A DNA stretch of 64,000 nt, taken from Bifidobacterium saguinibicoloris. GTDB lineage: Bacteria > Actinomycetota > Actinomycetes > Actinomycetales > Bifidobacteriaceae. Both the position numbers and the translations under genes were made by a program. The DNA is taken from the NCBI RefSeq assembly GCF_019331725.1, contig NZ_JAHBBF010000004.1, positions 62,001 to 126,000 on the forward strand, written 5' to 3'. How positions within the stretch are numbered: position 1 is the stretch's first letter; the number at the start of each line of letters is the position of its first letter. The notes beneath the pieces were generated by a model. It worked only from the letters and a program-made list of their open reading frames with translations. It searched no databases and had not been told where the DNA came from. Positions 54,077-62,721 of the stretch are shown here, piece by piece.

Positions 54077-55717
54077 TCAGCCGCGGCGACGCCCCCGCGC
54101 GCGCAGCAGGCCGACCACCGCCAAAGCGGCGCACACGCCGACGGCGACGCCTTCGAACGCGCGCCTGCGTACGGCGGCGACGGCGACGGGTCCGACGGAG
54201 GATGCGGCGTCGTTCTCGCCGGCGACCGCGTCGGAGGCGGGATGGCCGCCGCGGTCGGCGTATTGCGCGTTGACGACGGTCGGACCGTCGAACGCCGCAC
54301 CCCGCGCGTCGTCGGCGGTCTCGACCTTGGCGACGTCGCCGTTCGTGTCGAGCGTGACGCGTGCGCACAGGGCCTTGGCCCAGTTGATGCGCTGCCAACC
54401 TTCGCTGGACTTCCACAACGGGTAGCCGGAGTCGAGCGCGGTGGCCTTGAGGATGGCGTTCCGCTGGTCGGCGTGCAGCTGCGGGTATGCGAGCCGCAGC
54501 ACGTCGGCGGCGCCCTTCGGCGCGGTGAACGGGTGTCCTTTCTCGGCCTCGTTCTGCGGGAATCCGTAGGTCATGCGCGCGGTGTAGACGCGGACGGCGG
54601 ATGCCCGGCCCTTGACCGGTTCGGTGGCGACCGGGTCGAGGAAGCCGTTCGAATAGCCGCCGGTGGAGCCGGCCTTGAGGTTCCTGATGCAGGCGGCGAG
54701 CGTGTCGCCGTGGCCATCGGCCCTGCAGCGCGCGGCGAGGTAGGAGCGCAGCTGTTCGGCCGCCGGCTGGACGGACGAGGCGAATTCGTTGTGCCAGTAT
54801 TGTCCGTTCTGTGCGGAGGCGCCGATGCGTCCGCCCATGATGTCCAGCGGGTAGTGGACGCCGAGCAGGATGCGGTTGTTGCCCGCCTCCGAGGCGCGCG
54901 CCATGATCTGCGGCGCGAGTTCCGGGATCATGCCGGCCAGGGCGATGCCCCACGAGTAGGCGCCGGTGGTGTGGCCGGACGGATACGAGCTGTTCTTCTG
55001 CAGCGTGGAGTATCCGGGGATGTGGTCGCCCCAGGAGGGCGATTGGCGGATGTCGAGCTTGGCGGGGAGCCCCGCGAGGTCGTTCGTCCCCTCGAACGTG
55101 CTGATGGACCGGTCGAGGTAGGGGCGCGGATGCATGGCGGCGCGTTTCGTCTGATAGGTGGGGGCGACGTTGAACCGGAACAGTTCGACGACGCGTCCCA
55201 GCTTGTGCTGGTCGATGCCTTCACGCATGTACGTGCCGAGCACGGGGCCGAGCGCGTCCGGCATGGTCTCCCTCGGATAGAGGTCGGCGTCCACGAGGGC
55301 CCGTTTGCGCTGCGGCGTCAGCCCATCCTTGCCGGCGCCTTCGGCGCCGCGGTGGTTGATGGCGAGAACGAGTTCGTCGTCCCGCCGCAGGGTGGCGGCG
55401 TCGAGCACCTTGCCTCCCTGCTTCGCGTTCTTCGGCGCCTGCCAGTAGTTCTTCTCGTAGTCGGACAGCAACGCCACGAAATCGGGGTTCGCCATCTGGT
55501 CGGCGCGGGCGGCCGGCTGCGGCGCGACGGCCAGCACGCCCAACGCGGCGAAGACGAGCGGCAGCGTCATGACGGTCGAACAGCAGACGGCGAGCGCGCG
55601 GCGCGTCGCGCGCCCCACCTGCCGGAACGCCCGGAGGGGGCCGGGACGGCGGGCTGCGATGTTCCGGAACATGCCGGAACGACGACGGACGGCGGATAGG
55701 TCGGGGAACAATGTCAT
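54077..55717 (-). CDS. Secreted PAP2-family acid phosphatase, membrane-anchored
   Basis: 546 residues from the ATG at 55717, directly after GGGGGAC. Signal-like hydrophobic segment (about 45-75, ending AARADQ). The three class A acid-phosphatase motifs are present: K-x6-RP in KRAAMHPRP, PSGH in SSYPSGHTTGAYSW, and the R-x5-H-x3-D motif in NRILLGVHYPLD. An extended C-terminal domain follows and the protein ends with a hydrophobic helix and basic tail (GVCAALAVVGLLRARGRRRG), so it probably stays attached to the membrane. It should hydrolyse phosphomonoesters outside the cell. A long hairpin encloses its start codon. Faces the same way as the nucleotidase and PPK2 genes. Confidence 0.92.
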   Translation of the reverse strand: MTLFPDLSAVRRRSGMFRNIAARRPGPLRAFRQVGRATRRALAVCCSTVMTLPLVFAALGVLAVAPQPAARADQMANPDFVALLSDYEKNYWQAPKNAKQGGKVLDAATLRRDDELVLAINHRGAEGAGKDGLTPQRKRALVDADLYPRETMPDALGPVLGTYMREGIDQHKLGRVVELFRFNVAPTYQTKRAAMHPRPYLDRSISTFEGTNDLAGLPAKLDIRQSPSWGDHIPGYSTLQKNSSYPSGHTTGAYSWGIALAGMIPELAPQIMARASEAGNNRILLGVHYPLDIMGGRIGASAQNGQYWHNEFASSVQPAAEQLRSYLAARCRADGHGDTLAACIRNLKAGSTGGYSNGFLDPVATEPVKGRASAVRVYTARMTYGFPQNEAEKGHPFTAPKGAADVLRLAYPQLHADQRNAILKATALDSGYPLWKSSEGWQRINWAKALCARVTLDTNGDVAKVETADDARGAAFDGPTVVNAQYADRGGHPASDAVAGENDAASSVGPVAVAAVRRRAFEGVAVGVCAALAVVGLLRARGRRRG

Positions 55718-55740
55718 GTCCCCCAACCTATCCGCCGTCC
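55687..55740 (-). promoter_or_regulatory. Perfect hairpin enclosing the phosphatase start codon
   Basis: On the mRNA a 15-nt arm (55740-55726) pairs perfectly with 55701-55687. Inside it, the purine-rich Shine-Dalgarno (GGGGGA, about 55724-55719) can pair with TCCCC at 55707-55703, leaving the ATG (55717-55715) in the loop. The downstream arm is codons 6 to 11 of the gene. The structure should hide the ribosome binding site and start unless opened. Confidence 0.7.
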
Positions 55741-55837
55741 GTTCATGCGGCGCATGTCGCATCCGAACACTCGGTGAACTCTTCGTGCCGGATGTGCGTG
55801 GTCTTAGCGGACCGTCGCGGCGGCCCGCATGCGCGGC

Positions 55838-57064
55838 TCAAATCTTCGGCTTGCGGCCCAGATCGGTGTGTGTGCCGCCGATGTCGTTGTGCGGCTTGAA
55901 CACGGCGCGGTCATGCTTCTCGCCGTGGCCGTACTGGTCATGGTGCGGCGCATCCGCCTCCGACTTGGCGATCTTCGCCTTGCGGGCCTTCTCCTCGCGG
56001 ATCGGACGCCCGGTCTCCGGGTCGACCTGCGAATCGGGCTGCGTGGCGTCGTAGCCCTGCTCGTACCGGGTCTTGCGCCAGTTGCGGATGGAGGCGTTGG
56101 TGCCGCGGTGGTGCACATGGTACTTGCGCGGCGTGCCGCCGAGCGGCAGCTCCTCGACCTCCTTGGCCACGGCGATCTGGTTGACGTTGGACGGGTCGCC
56201 GGCGGCGATCGGGGCGACCGGCTCGGGCTCGGCCGGGGCGGCGGTGCGCTGCTGCATGCGTTCGGGCAGCCATTCGGCCAGGCGCGACAGCAGCCAGCAG
56301 GCGATGAAGTAGACCACGGCGGCCATGACGAGCGTCTGGAGGATGTTGAAGTACATCGAGCCGAGACGGCGCGACTCCTGCAGCAGGTCCGTGTACATGA
56401 TGATCGAGCCGAGCGCCGTGTCCTTGAGGACGACGACCAGCTGGGTGACGGCCGCCGGCAGCATGGCGTACACGGCCTGCGGCACCTCGATCTGGATGAG
56501 CGACTGCGTCTCGGTCAGACCGAGCGCGAGCGACGCCTCGCGCTGGCCGTTCGGCAGGTTGCCTACGCCGGAACGCACCAGCTCGGCCACCACGGAGCCG
56601 TTGTACAGGATGAGCGCGATCACCACGGCCCAGTAGGAGGGGCTGGGAAGTCCCGCGAACGCGAACCAACGCCAGAAGAAGATCATGAGCAGCAGCACGG
56701 GCACGGCACGGCAGAATTCAACGATCACCGCGGACACGCCGCGCAGCAGCGTGCTCGGGAGCAGTCGGCCCACGCCGAACACCAGACCGAACAGGACGGC
56801 GCCGATCACGGCCACGACCGTCGCCTGGATGGTCATCCACAGGCCGGGCAGATAGAAGTCGGTCCACGCCTCGCGGTCGACCGCCGGCTTCCACAGCTCC
56901 CAGCTCAGCTGGTTCTCGCCGTCCGGCGGATTGTGCAGACGCATGAGGATGAGCACGAGCACGACGGCGAAGACGAGTCCGGCTATCCAGTTGACGATGC
57001 GGATGGTGCGACGGCCCTTGGGACCGGGCGCGTCGAACAGGACGGAATTCGAAGTATCGGCCAT
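55838..57064 (-). CDS. gluD: Amino-acid ABC transporter permease, GluD-like
   Basis: 408 residues from the ATG at 57064. A transmembrane helix near the N terminus (IVNWIAGLVFAVVLVLILM) and a periplasmic stretch precede the polar-amino-acid permease domain with about five more helices (FYLPGLWMTIQATVVAVIGA) and the EAA loop EASLALGLTETQSLIQIEVP. After the last helix a charged cytoplasmic tail of about 130 residues follows, longer than in most permeases. Last gene of a four-gene operon with the arrangement of Corynebacterium gluABCD. Confidence 0.9.
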   Translation of the reverse strand: MADTSNSVLFDAPGPKGRRTIRIVNWIAGLVFAVVLVLILMRLHNPPDGENQLSWELWKPAVDREAWTDFYLPGLWMTIQATVVAVIGAVLFGLVFGVGRLLPSTLLRGVSAVIVEFCRAVPVLLLMIFFWRWFAFAGLPSPSYWAVVIALILYNGSVVAELVRSGVGNLPNGQREASLALGLTETQSLIQIEVPQAVYAMLPAAVTQLVVVLKDTALGSIIMYTDLLQESRRLGSMYFNILQTLVMAAVVYFIACWLLSRLAEWLPERMQQRTAAPAEPEPVAPIAAGDPSNVNQIAVAKEVEELPLGGTPRKYHVHHRGTNASIRNWRKTRYEQGYDATQPDSQVDPETGRPIREEKARKAKIAKSEADAPHHDQYGHGEKHDRAVFKPHNDIGGTHTDLGRKPKI

Positions 57065-57069
57065 GACGG

Positions 57070-57747
57070 TCACCTCCTCACGGCGAGCTTGTTGGACAGA
57101 TACGTGGTGAGCATGCCGATCGGGATGATGAGGATCACGTAGCCGAACGCGAAGATCAGGAAGATCTGGATGATCACGTCGGGACGGAATTCGATCATCG
57201 AGCTCATCAGGGACGAGGTCTCGGTGGACACGGATGCGGCGGCGGCCACGGTGGAGTTCTTGAGCAGCGCGATGAGCGTGTTGCCGAGCGGCGCCACGGA
57301 GCCGCGGAACGCCTGCGGCAGGATGATCTCGGTGGCGGACTGCATGAACCCGAGGCCCAGCGCGCGCGCCGCCTCGGCCTGGCCGAGCGGCACGGTGTTG
57401 ATGCCGCTTCGCAGCGACTCGCATACGAACGCCGCGGTGTACAGGCTGAGGCCGGTGACGGCCAGCCAGAAGAAGTTCGTGGCGAACGTGTCGGAGAAGG
57501 TGAGCTTCAGCTGCGCGTAGGCGCCGAGCACCATGAACACCATGATGATGGTGAGCGGCAGGTTCTTGAACAGCTCCACGTAGGCACCGGCCACGGCCCT
57601 CAGGGAGGAGATCGGCGAGATGCGCATCACCACGAGGATGACGCCGAGGATCATCGAGAACAGGGCGGACCACAGGGTCAGCTCGATGTTGACGAGGAAC
57701 GCGCCCGGGACGTCGTACTGGCTGAAGAGTTCGAGGAATCCGTTCAT
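57070..57747 (-). CDS. gluC: Amino-acid ABC transporter permease, GluC-like
   Basis: 225 residues. Starts MNGFLELFSQYDVPGAFLVN; about five helices (LTLWSALFSMILGVILVVMR first), and the EAA loop AEAARALGLGFMQSATEIIL. The start codon overlaps the binding-protein stop (TGATG), and gluD starts 5 nt after its stop, so the genes are translated together. Confidence 0.92.
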   Translation of the reverse strand: MNGFLELFSQYDVPGAFLVNIELTLWSALFSMILGVILVVMRISPISSLRAVAGAYVELFKNLPLTIIMVFMVLGAYAQLKLTFSDTFATNFFWLAVTGLSLYTAAFVCESLRSGINTVPLGQAEAARALGLGFMQSATEIILPQAFRGSVAPLGNTLIALLKNSTVAAAASVSTETSSLMSSMIEFRPDVIIQIFLIFAFGYVILIIPIGMLTTYLSNKLAVRR

Positions 57748-58586
57748 CACTTCTCCCCCTCGTCCGGTGTCGGCGGGTTGTAGCGCACGTCGGGCGTGTA
57801 CGAGGTGCCCTTGGTGTTGTCGGCTATGGCGCGCTTCCACGAACCGTCCTGGATCATGTCGACGATCGCGTTGTTGATCTGCGCGGCGAACTTGGTATCG
57901 CCCTTCTTGATGCCGACGCCATAGTACTCCTGCGTGAACGGCTTGCCCACGACCCTGAGCTTGCCGCGGGACGCGGAGGCGAGGCCGGCGAGGATGATGT
58001 CGTCGGTGGTCACCGCGTCCACGATGCCGGAGAACAGGGCGGTCGCGCATTCCGCGTAGCCCGGCTGCTCCATGAGCTGCACCTCGGAGGCGAACTTCTC
58101 CTTGACGGTGGCCGCGGAGGTCGAACCGGTGACGGAGCACAGGCGCTTGCCGTTGAGGTCCTGGGGGCCGTTGATGGAATGGTCGTCCTTGCGCACGAGC
58201 AGGTCCTGGCCGGCCACGAAGTACGGTCCGGCGAAGGACACGGCCTTCTTGCGCTCGTCGGTGATCGAGTAGGTGGCGAGGATCATGTCGACGTCGCCGT
58301 TCTGGAGCATGGCCTCGCGCTGCTTGGACGGGGCCTCCTTCCAGACGATCTCGTCCTCGGAGTAGCCGAGCTTCTTGGCGATGTACTTGGCCACGTCCAC
58401 GTCGAAGCCCACGTAGGTGCCGGACTTCTTGAAGCCCAGGCCGGGCTGGTCGAATTTGATGCCGATGCGGATCTTGCCTTCCTCGTCCGCGCCGCATGCG
58501 GCGAGCGACATCGTGCACGCCACCGCGGCCACGGCGGCGATGATGCGCCCGGCCATGCGTTTGAATGATGGTCTCAATGCTGTCAT
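57747..58586 (-). CDS. gluB: Amino-acid ABC transporter substrate-binding lipoprotein, GluB-like
   Basis: 279 residues, SBP family 3. Signal peptide with lipobox MSLAACGAD (cysteine about 31). The mature domain opens KIRIGIKFDQPGLGFKKSGT and includes VGFDVDVAKYIAKKLG and SITDERKKAVSFAGPYFVAG. Binds a polar amino acid outside the membrane, glutamate being most likely from the operon structure. 66 nt separate it from the ATPase gene. Confidence 0.93.
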   Translation of the reverse strand: MTALRPSFKRMAGRIIAAVAAVACTMSLAACGADEEGKIRIGIKFDQPGLGFKKSGTYVGFDVDVAKYIAKKLGYSEDEIVWKEAPSKQREAMLQNGDVDMILATYSITDERKKAVSFAGPYFVAGQDLLVRKDDHSINGPQDLNGKRLCSVTGSTSAATVKEKFASEVQLMEQPGYAECATALFSGIVDAVTTDDIILAGLASASRGKLRVVGKPFTQEYYGVGIKKGDTKFAAQINNAIVDMIQDGSWKRAIADNTKGTSYTPDVRYNPPTPDEGEK

Positions 58587-58652
58587 GGTGTTGGTTCCAC
58601 CGTTTCCTTCATATCCGAAATATCCGGTATGCCCGAATCAGCGGGTCCGGCG

Positions 58653-59450
58653 TCAGTGGGTGAGGATCTTCGAGAGGAAGTCCTTGGCGCGCTCGGTCTT
58701 CGGATGCTCGAAGAACTCGTCGGGCGTGCTCTGTTCGAGGATCTGGCCGTCGGCCATGAACACGATGCGGTCCGCGGCCTTGCGCGCGAAGCCCATCTCA
58801 TGGGTGACGCACAGCATGGTCATGCCTTCGTGGGCGAGTTCGACCATGACGTCGAGCACCTCGTTGACCATCTCCGGGTCGAGCGCGGAGGTCGGCTCGT
58901 CGAAGAGCATGACCTTCGGGCGCATGGCGAGCGCGCGGGCGATGGCGACGCGCTGCTGCTGGCCGCCGGAGAGCTGGGACGGCATCTTGTTGGCCTGGGA
59001 GTCGACGCCCACGCGGGCGAGCAGGTCCATGGCGAGACGCTCGGCCTCCTTCTTGTCCATGTGGCGCACCTTGATGGGCGCGAGCGTCACGTTCTCGAGG
59101 ATGGTCTTGTTGGCGAACAGGTTGAAGGACTGGAACACCATGCCCACTTCGGCCCTGAGGTTGGCGAGCTCCCTGCCTTCCTGGGGCAGGGCCTTGCCGT
59201 CGATGCGGATGTCGCCGGAGTCGATGGTCTCGAGGCGGTTGATGGTGCGGCACATGGTGGATTTGCCGGATCCGGAGGGTCCGACGATGACGAGCACCTC
59301 ACCCTTGTTGACGGTGAGGTTGATGTCCTTGAGGACGTGCAGATCGCCGAAGTGCTTCTCGACGTGGGTCAGCTCGACGAGCGGACGGCCGGGCTCGTCG
59401 CCCGGGACCAGCGGCGCCACGGGGCGCGTTTCTTCTTGTTTCTCTGACAT
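58653..59450 (-). CDS. gluA: Amino-acid ABC transporter ATP-binding protein, GluA-like
   Basis: 265 residues. An N-terminal extension of about 25 residues precedes the ATPase: Walker [20 protein letters not shown]-loop [11 protein letters not shown], signature LSGGQQQR, Walker [16 protein letters not shown], switch His in [14 protein letters not shown]. Family marks are those of polar-amino-acid uptake (GlnQ/GluA). First gene of the operon. Confidence 0.94.
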   Translation of the reverse strand: MSEKQEETRPVAPLVPGDEPGRPLVELTHVEKHFGDLHVLKDINLTVNKGEVLVIVGPSGSGKSTMCRTINRLETIDSGDIRIDGKALPQEGRELANLRAEVGMVFQSFNLFANKTILENVTLAPIKVRHMDKKEAERLAMDLLARVGVDSQANKMPSQLSGGQQQRVAIARALAMRPKVMLFDEPTSALDPEMVNEVLDVMVELAHEGMTMLCVTHEMGFARKAADRIVFMADGQILEQSTPDEFFEHPKTERAKDFLSKILTH

Positions 59451-59539
59451 GGGAGGTCAGTATAACGGCACCGTGTTACCGGCGAACTACCAGCCGGACA
59501 TCAGGAGTTCACTATGTGGGACGGACCGGCCTCGTCCAC

Positions 59540-60097
59540 TCACCGCACGGGGCGCGGCTTGCCCAGTCCGGCCACGAACCGCACGCCGGGGATGTCCGCG
59601 AAGATGGATCCCTCCACCACGAGTTTCGAGGGGCGGATGCCGCTGCCGAGATACAGCTTCGGGATGGACAGGATGTGCTGGTCGACGAGCAGCGGCCACG
59701 TCTCCGGCAATCCGATCGGCGACATGCCGCCCGATTCCATGCCGGTCGCCTCGACCGCGTCCGCGATCGGCGCGAAGCTCACCTTCGACACCTCGAGCGT
59801 GTGCTTCACCACGCCGTTGAGGTCGGCGCGCGTGTCGGCCGTGACGAACGCGGCGGCGAATTCGGGCGGCGCCTTGCGGGTCTTGTGCGTGTGGACGACG
59901 ACCACGTTGCCGGTGACGGCGAACGGCACGCCGTATTTCGGGCACCACAGGTCGGTGTCCGATTCCTCGTCCGTGTTGATGGTCACGCCCAGGATCTTCG
60001 ATTCGGGCACGCCCGCCGCCACCAGCGCGTTCAGCCTGTCGAACACGGGCTTGGCGAGCAGGTCGCCGTCATGCCAGTCGAGAATCTCCAAGGTCAT
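59540..60097 (-). CDS. YbaK/ProX-like aminoacyl-tRNA deacylase
   Basis: 185 residues from the ATG at 60097 after GGGGGACC. Single YbaK domain: KTRKAPPEFAAAF, VSFAPIADAVEATGMESGGM and SPIGLPETWPLLVDQHI, the family's conserved G-x-S-P-x-G loop. Enzymes of this family hydrolyse mischarged tRNAs (for example Ala- or Cys-tRNA-Pro) in trans. The exact misacyl substrate is unknown. Confidence 0.9.
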   Translation of the reverse strand: MTLEILDWHDGDLLAKPVFDRLNALVAAGVPESKILGVTINTDEESDTDLWCPKYGVPFAVTGNVVVVHTHKTRKAPPEFAAAFVTADTRADLNGVVKHTLEVSKVSFAPIADAVEATGMESGGMSPIGLPETWPLLVDQHILSIPKLYLGSGIRPSKLVVEGSIFADIPGVRFVAGLGKPRPVR

Positions 60098-60232
60098 AGG
60101 TCCCCCTTCATGTCGTCCGTCACGGCCCGCTCGCGTCGGGCCCGTACGTCCCGCCCAGCTTAGCGACGCCGCGTCCTGCCACGCCGCCAAGCCCATAGGA
60201 ATCATCTATGACCGGCTCAATCCCCGGACGTC

Positions 60233-60271
60233 CCGGTTCCCGATTCTCCGATATCGGAAATCGGGAACCGG
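60233..60271 (-). terminator. 39-nt near-perfect palindrome after the lipoprotein gene
   Basis: 13-bp arms (60233-60245 with 60259-60271) around an inner 12-nt palindrome TCCGATATCGGA; one unpaired C at 60246. It begins directly after the stop codon at 60272. Position suggests a terminator; no T-tract follows. The outer sequence CCGGTTCCCG recurs at 62609. Confidence 0.65.
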
Positions 60272-61162
60272 TCACCCATTCGCCGGCGTGAACTCGCCGT
60301 CGATGAGGTGGTGGATCCGTCCGTCGGTCCCTTGATAATGCCGTTTCGCGTCGTCTTCGACGCCTTGCCGCATCGGCGCGCTGGACGCGTCCGACCCGTC
60401 GTGCGGCATCATCAGGAACATGCGTTGGGCGAGATCCGTCCAGTCGGCGCCCCGGATCTCCGACGAGGACACGCCTCCGGCCTCGTGCAGCGCCGTCAGC
60501 CGCGTCGCGCCGTCCGACACGTCGAGGTCGGCGGTCCACGTCGATTCGCCGCCGGAGTCCATGACGATATGGTCGCCTTCGAGCGACCGGTAGAACTCCT
60601 CGCCGAACGCGTAGACGTACGCGTGCACGACGTCGCCGTCGCGCGTCCAGTCGAGGATGCGCACGCGGGAGAACGACCGCGGGTCCTCCCCCACGCGCTC
60701 GGAAACGCATTCCCCGCCGTCGTCGGTCGAGGAGCCGCAGTCCGTCACGTACCCGCCGTCGTCCAATCGCGACGACATGTCAGCAAGTCCGCGACGTTCC
60801 AGTTCGTCCGTGACGGCGTCGACCGCCTTGCGCACGTCGAACGGCGGCTCGGCGACCGCACCCGGTCCGAGGCCGGCGTGCGCGTAGCCGTTCCCGTCGT
60901 CGAACCGGACGACCGACGCGCCGTACCACAGTCCGCGATAGTCGGTCCGGACGCCGCCCTCGACCGCACGCGATGAACGCAACGCGAACAGGGGCGCCCG
61001 TCCGGTCATCCAGCGGTGCGCGTCCACGCCGGCGCAGCCCACGAGCGCGATGGCGAGCGCCAGCACGGCCGCGATGGCGAGCGCGACGGCGCGTTTCCGG
61101 CCATGGCCGTGGGAACCGTTCCCACGATTCCTGGCGATGGTTCCGTTGGTCCCGTTATTCAT
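60272..61162 (-). CDS. Lipoprotein of unknown function
   Basis: 296 residues from the ATG at 61162 after GGGAGG. A Asn/Gly-rich, basic N terminus and hydrophobic stretch (AVALAIAAVLALAIALVG) end in a lipobox (ALVGCAG; cysteine about 43). The mature part is acidic, with two further cysteines close together (TDCGSSTDDGGECVS) that may form a disulfide. I recognise no domain. It is divergent from a response regulator 100 nt away and could be an accessory sensor of that pathway. Confidence 0.82.
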   Translation of the reverse strand: MNNGTNGTIARNRGNGSHGHGRKRAVALAIAAVLALAIALVGCAGVDAHRWMTGRAPLFALRSSRAVEGGVRTDYRGLWYGASVVRFDDGNGYAHAGLGPGAVAEPPFDVRKAVDAVTDELERRGLADMSSRLDDGGYVTDCGSSTDDGGECVSERVGEDPRSFSRVRILDWTRDGDVVHAYVYAFGEEFYRSLEGDHIVMDSGGESTWTADLDVSDGATRLTALHEAGGVSSSEIRGADWTDLAQRMFLMMPHDGSDASSAPMRQGVEDDAKRHYQGTDGRIHHLIDGEFTPANG

Positions 61163-61262
61163 GACGCACCTCCCGTCGTTGTCTGTCATGCCTCCAGTAT
61201 CGAAGGACGGAGGCTTCCGGACAACGCCGCATACAGATTTCCTGTACGCGATAATGGAGGTC

Positions 61263-61904
61263 ATGACGACGATCGCGATTGTGGACAACGACCTGTTCGC
61301 GCTACGCATGCTCGCGCGGACGATCGGGCGGGCGCTGCCCGGCGCACGCATCCTATGGACGGCGACGACCGGCGGCGCGGCGGTCCATCATTGCCTCGGC
61401 GAGGATGAGGCCGTCCCGGACGTGCTCGTCATGGACATGTCCCTGACGGACATGGACGGCGCCGAGGCGTGCCGGCGCATCCGCGAAGCGTCGGCACGGC
61501 CGGCGATGCTCACGATCACCTCGTACTCGCCGAACCACTACCGTCGCATGGCCGCGGACGCCGGCGCGCAGGGTCTCGTCGGCAAGGACGCGACGCCGCG
61601 CGAGCTTGCCGACGCCGTCCGTCTGGTCGCCGGCGGCACGCCGATGGAGGGATTCCGCACGGCGGACGCCGCGTACGCGGCGATGTCGGAGGCCGCCGGG
61701 CGCAACGCGGCGCTGTCCGCACGGGAGCGGCAGGTGCTGGAACGATACGCGCGCAACCGTTCCACGGAGGAGATCGCCGACGAACTCGGCATCCGCCCGT
61801 CGACCGTGTTCGTGGTCATGCGGCGAGCGCGGCTCAAACTCGGCGCTTCGTCCCGCGCCGAGGCGATCCGTCTGTTTCTGGGCGAGGACCGGCGTCGTCC
61901 ATAG
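61263..61904 (+). CDS. LuxR-type response regulator
   Basis: 213 residues. Receiver domain: acidic pair in IVDNDLF, phosphoacceptor Asp about 58 (VLVMDMSLTDMDG), Thr in MLTITSYSPN and Lys in LVGKDATP, all intact. C-terminal LuxR helix-turn-helix (LSARERQVLERYARNRSTEE onward). Start is uncertain: GGAGG lies only 2 nt before the ATG at 61263; an in-frame ATG at 61254 has no ribosome binding site. The 3' end overlaps the convergent kinase-like gene by 71 nt. Confidence 0.88.
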   Translation: MTTIAIVDNDLFALRMLARTIGRALPGARILWTATTGGAAVHHCLGEDEAVPDVLVMDMSLTDMDGAEACRRIREASARPAMLTITSYSPNHYRRMAADAGAQGLVGKDATPRELADAVRLVAGGTPMEGFRTADAAYAAMSEAAGRNAALSARERQVLERYARNRSTEEIADELGIRPSTVFVVMRRARLKLGASSRAEAIRLFLGEDRRRP

Positions 61905-62589
61905 GATGCCGCACGTCCGCGTCCGACGCGTCGAGCGTGTCGATCGCCTGATATGTGGCGGTCATCGCATGGCGGATCATGTCGCGGATGCCGCGCAGCT
62001 CCGCCGATTGGCGTTCGTCGAAACCGAACCCTTCCGAGTCGAGGTCGGCATTGATGCGCATGACCGCGTTCGCCAGATCGTTGGTGGCCCGGTCGTGCAG
62101 CGTGGCGGCCACGCGTTCGCGTTCGCATCGGCGCCGTGCACGCTCCCGGGCATGCAGCCGGTCCGACTGCCAACGCGAAAGGACGGCGATCAGCATCGCG
62201 CACATGAGGTAGGCGAACGCGATGACCGCCGAATCGGAGACGCCGAACCCGAACAGGACCCTGCGGTCGACGAGCAGCGCGGTCGCGGCGAGCGCCGATA
62301 CGAGCACGGCGGCCCAGCGGCCGTCCCTCCAGATGATCATGACGGCCGGCACCATGGCGATGAGGAACGAGTACGACATCGGGAACGGCGAGACGAGTCC
62401 GACGCAGGTGACCATCGCGACCAGCCATGCGCCGGTGCGCGGACGGGCCGCCAGCACGGCGAGCGAAGCGATCGCGACCAACGGCATCAGCAGATATGAC
62501 ATGTGGAACACTGCCGGCCAGCGCAGTGCGGCCTCGACGACGACGCAGACGGCGATCACAACGCAGACAACGAGTAAGCGGTTCCTCAT
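61834..62589 (-). CDS. Histidine kinase-like membrane protein without an ATPase domain
   Basis: 251 residues from the ATG at 62589 (an ATG at 62607 is also possible). Four or five hydrophobic segments occupy residues 1-140. A dimerisation helix follows with the phosphoacceptor motif ATLHDRATNDLANAVMRI (His about 165), as in NarX/DesK-type kinases. After the second helix (DMIRHAMTATYQAIDTLD) the protein ends in about 35 polar residues; there is no N-, G- or F-box, so the ATP-binding domain is missing. The stop lies inside the 3' end of the convergent response regulator gene. It cannot autophosphorylate alone; it may be a phosphatase, a sink or half of a heterodimer, or a truncated remnant. Confidence 0.85.
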   Translation of the reverse strand: MRNRLLVVCVVIAVCVVVEAALRWPAVFHMSYLLMPLVAIASLAVLAARPRTGAWLVAMVTCVGLVSPFPMSYSFLIAMVPAVMIIWRDGRWAAVLVSALAATALLVDRRVLFGFGVSDSAVIAFAYLMCAMLIAVLSRWQSDRLHARERARRRCERERVAATLHDRATNDLANAVMRINADLDSEGFGFDERQSAELRGIRDMIRHAMTATYQAIDTLDASDADVRHPMDDAGPRPETDGSPRRGTKRRV

Positions 62590-62608
62590 AGGCCCATTAT
62601 CGGTCATC

Positions 62609-62648
62609 CCGGTTCCCGGTTTTCGGGACGTGAAAAGACGGGAACCGG
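62609..62648. repeat. Second CCGGTTCCCG inverted repeat
   Basis: 10-bp arms CCGGTTCCCG (62609-62618) and CGGGAACCGG (62639-62648). The outer arms match the palindrome at 60233-60271, so the two copies flank the lipoprotein/regulator/kinase-like genes. It lies just upstream of the kinase-like gene's start. Confidence 0.7.
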
Positions 62649-62721
62649 CGCCCGGTCAATTCCCCCGTGTACGATGACCCGCGACGTACAGACGGGGTCT
62701 CCCATATGCCAAGAGGCCCGA

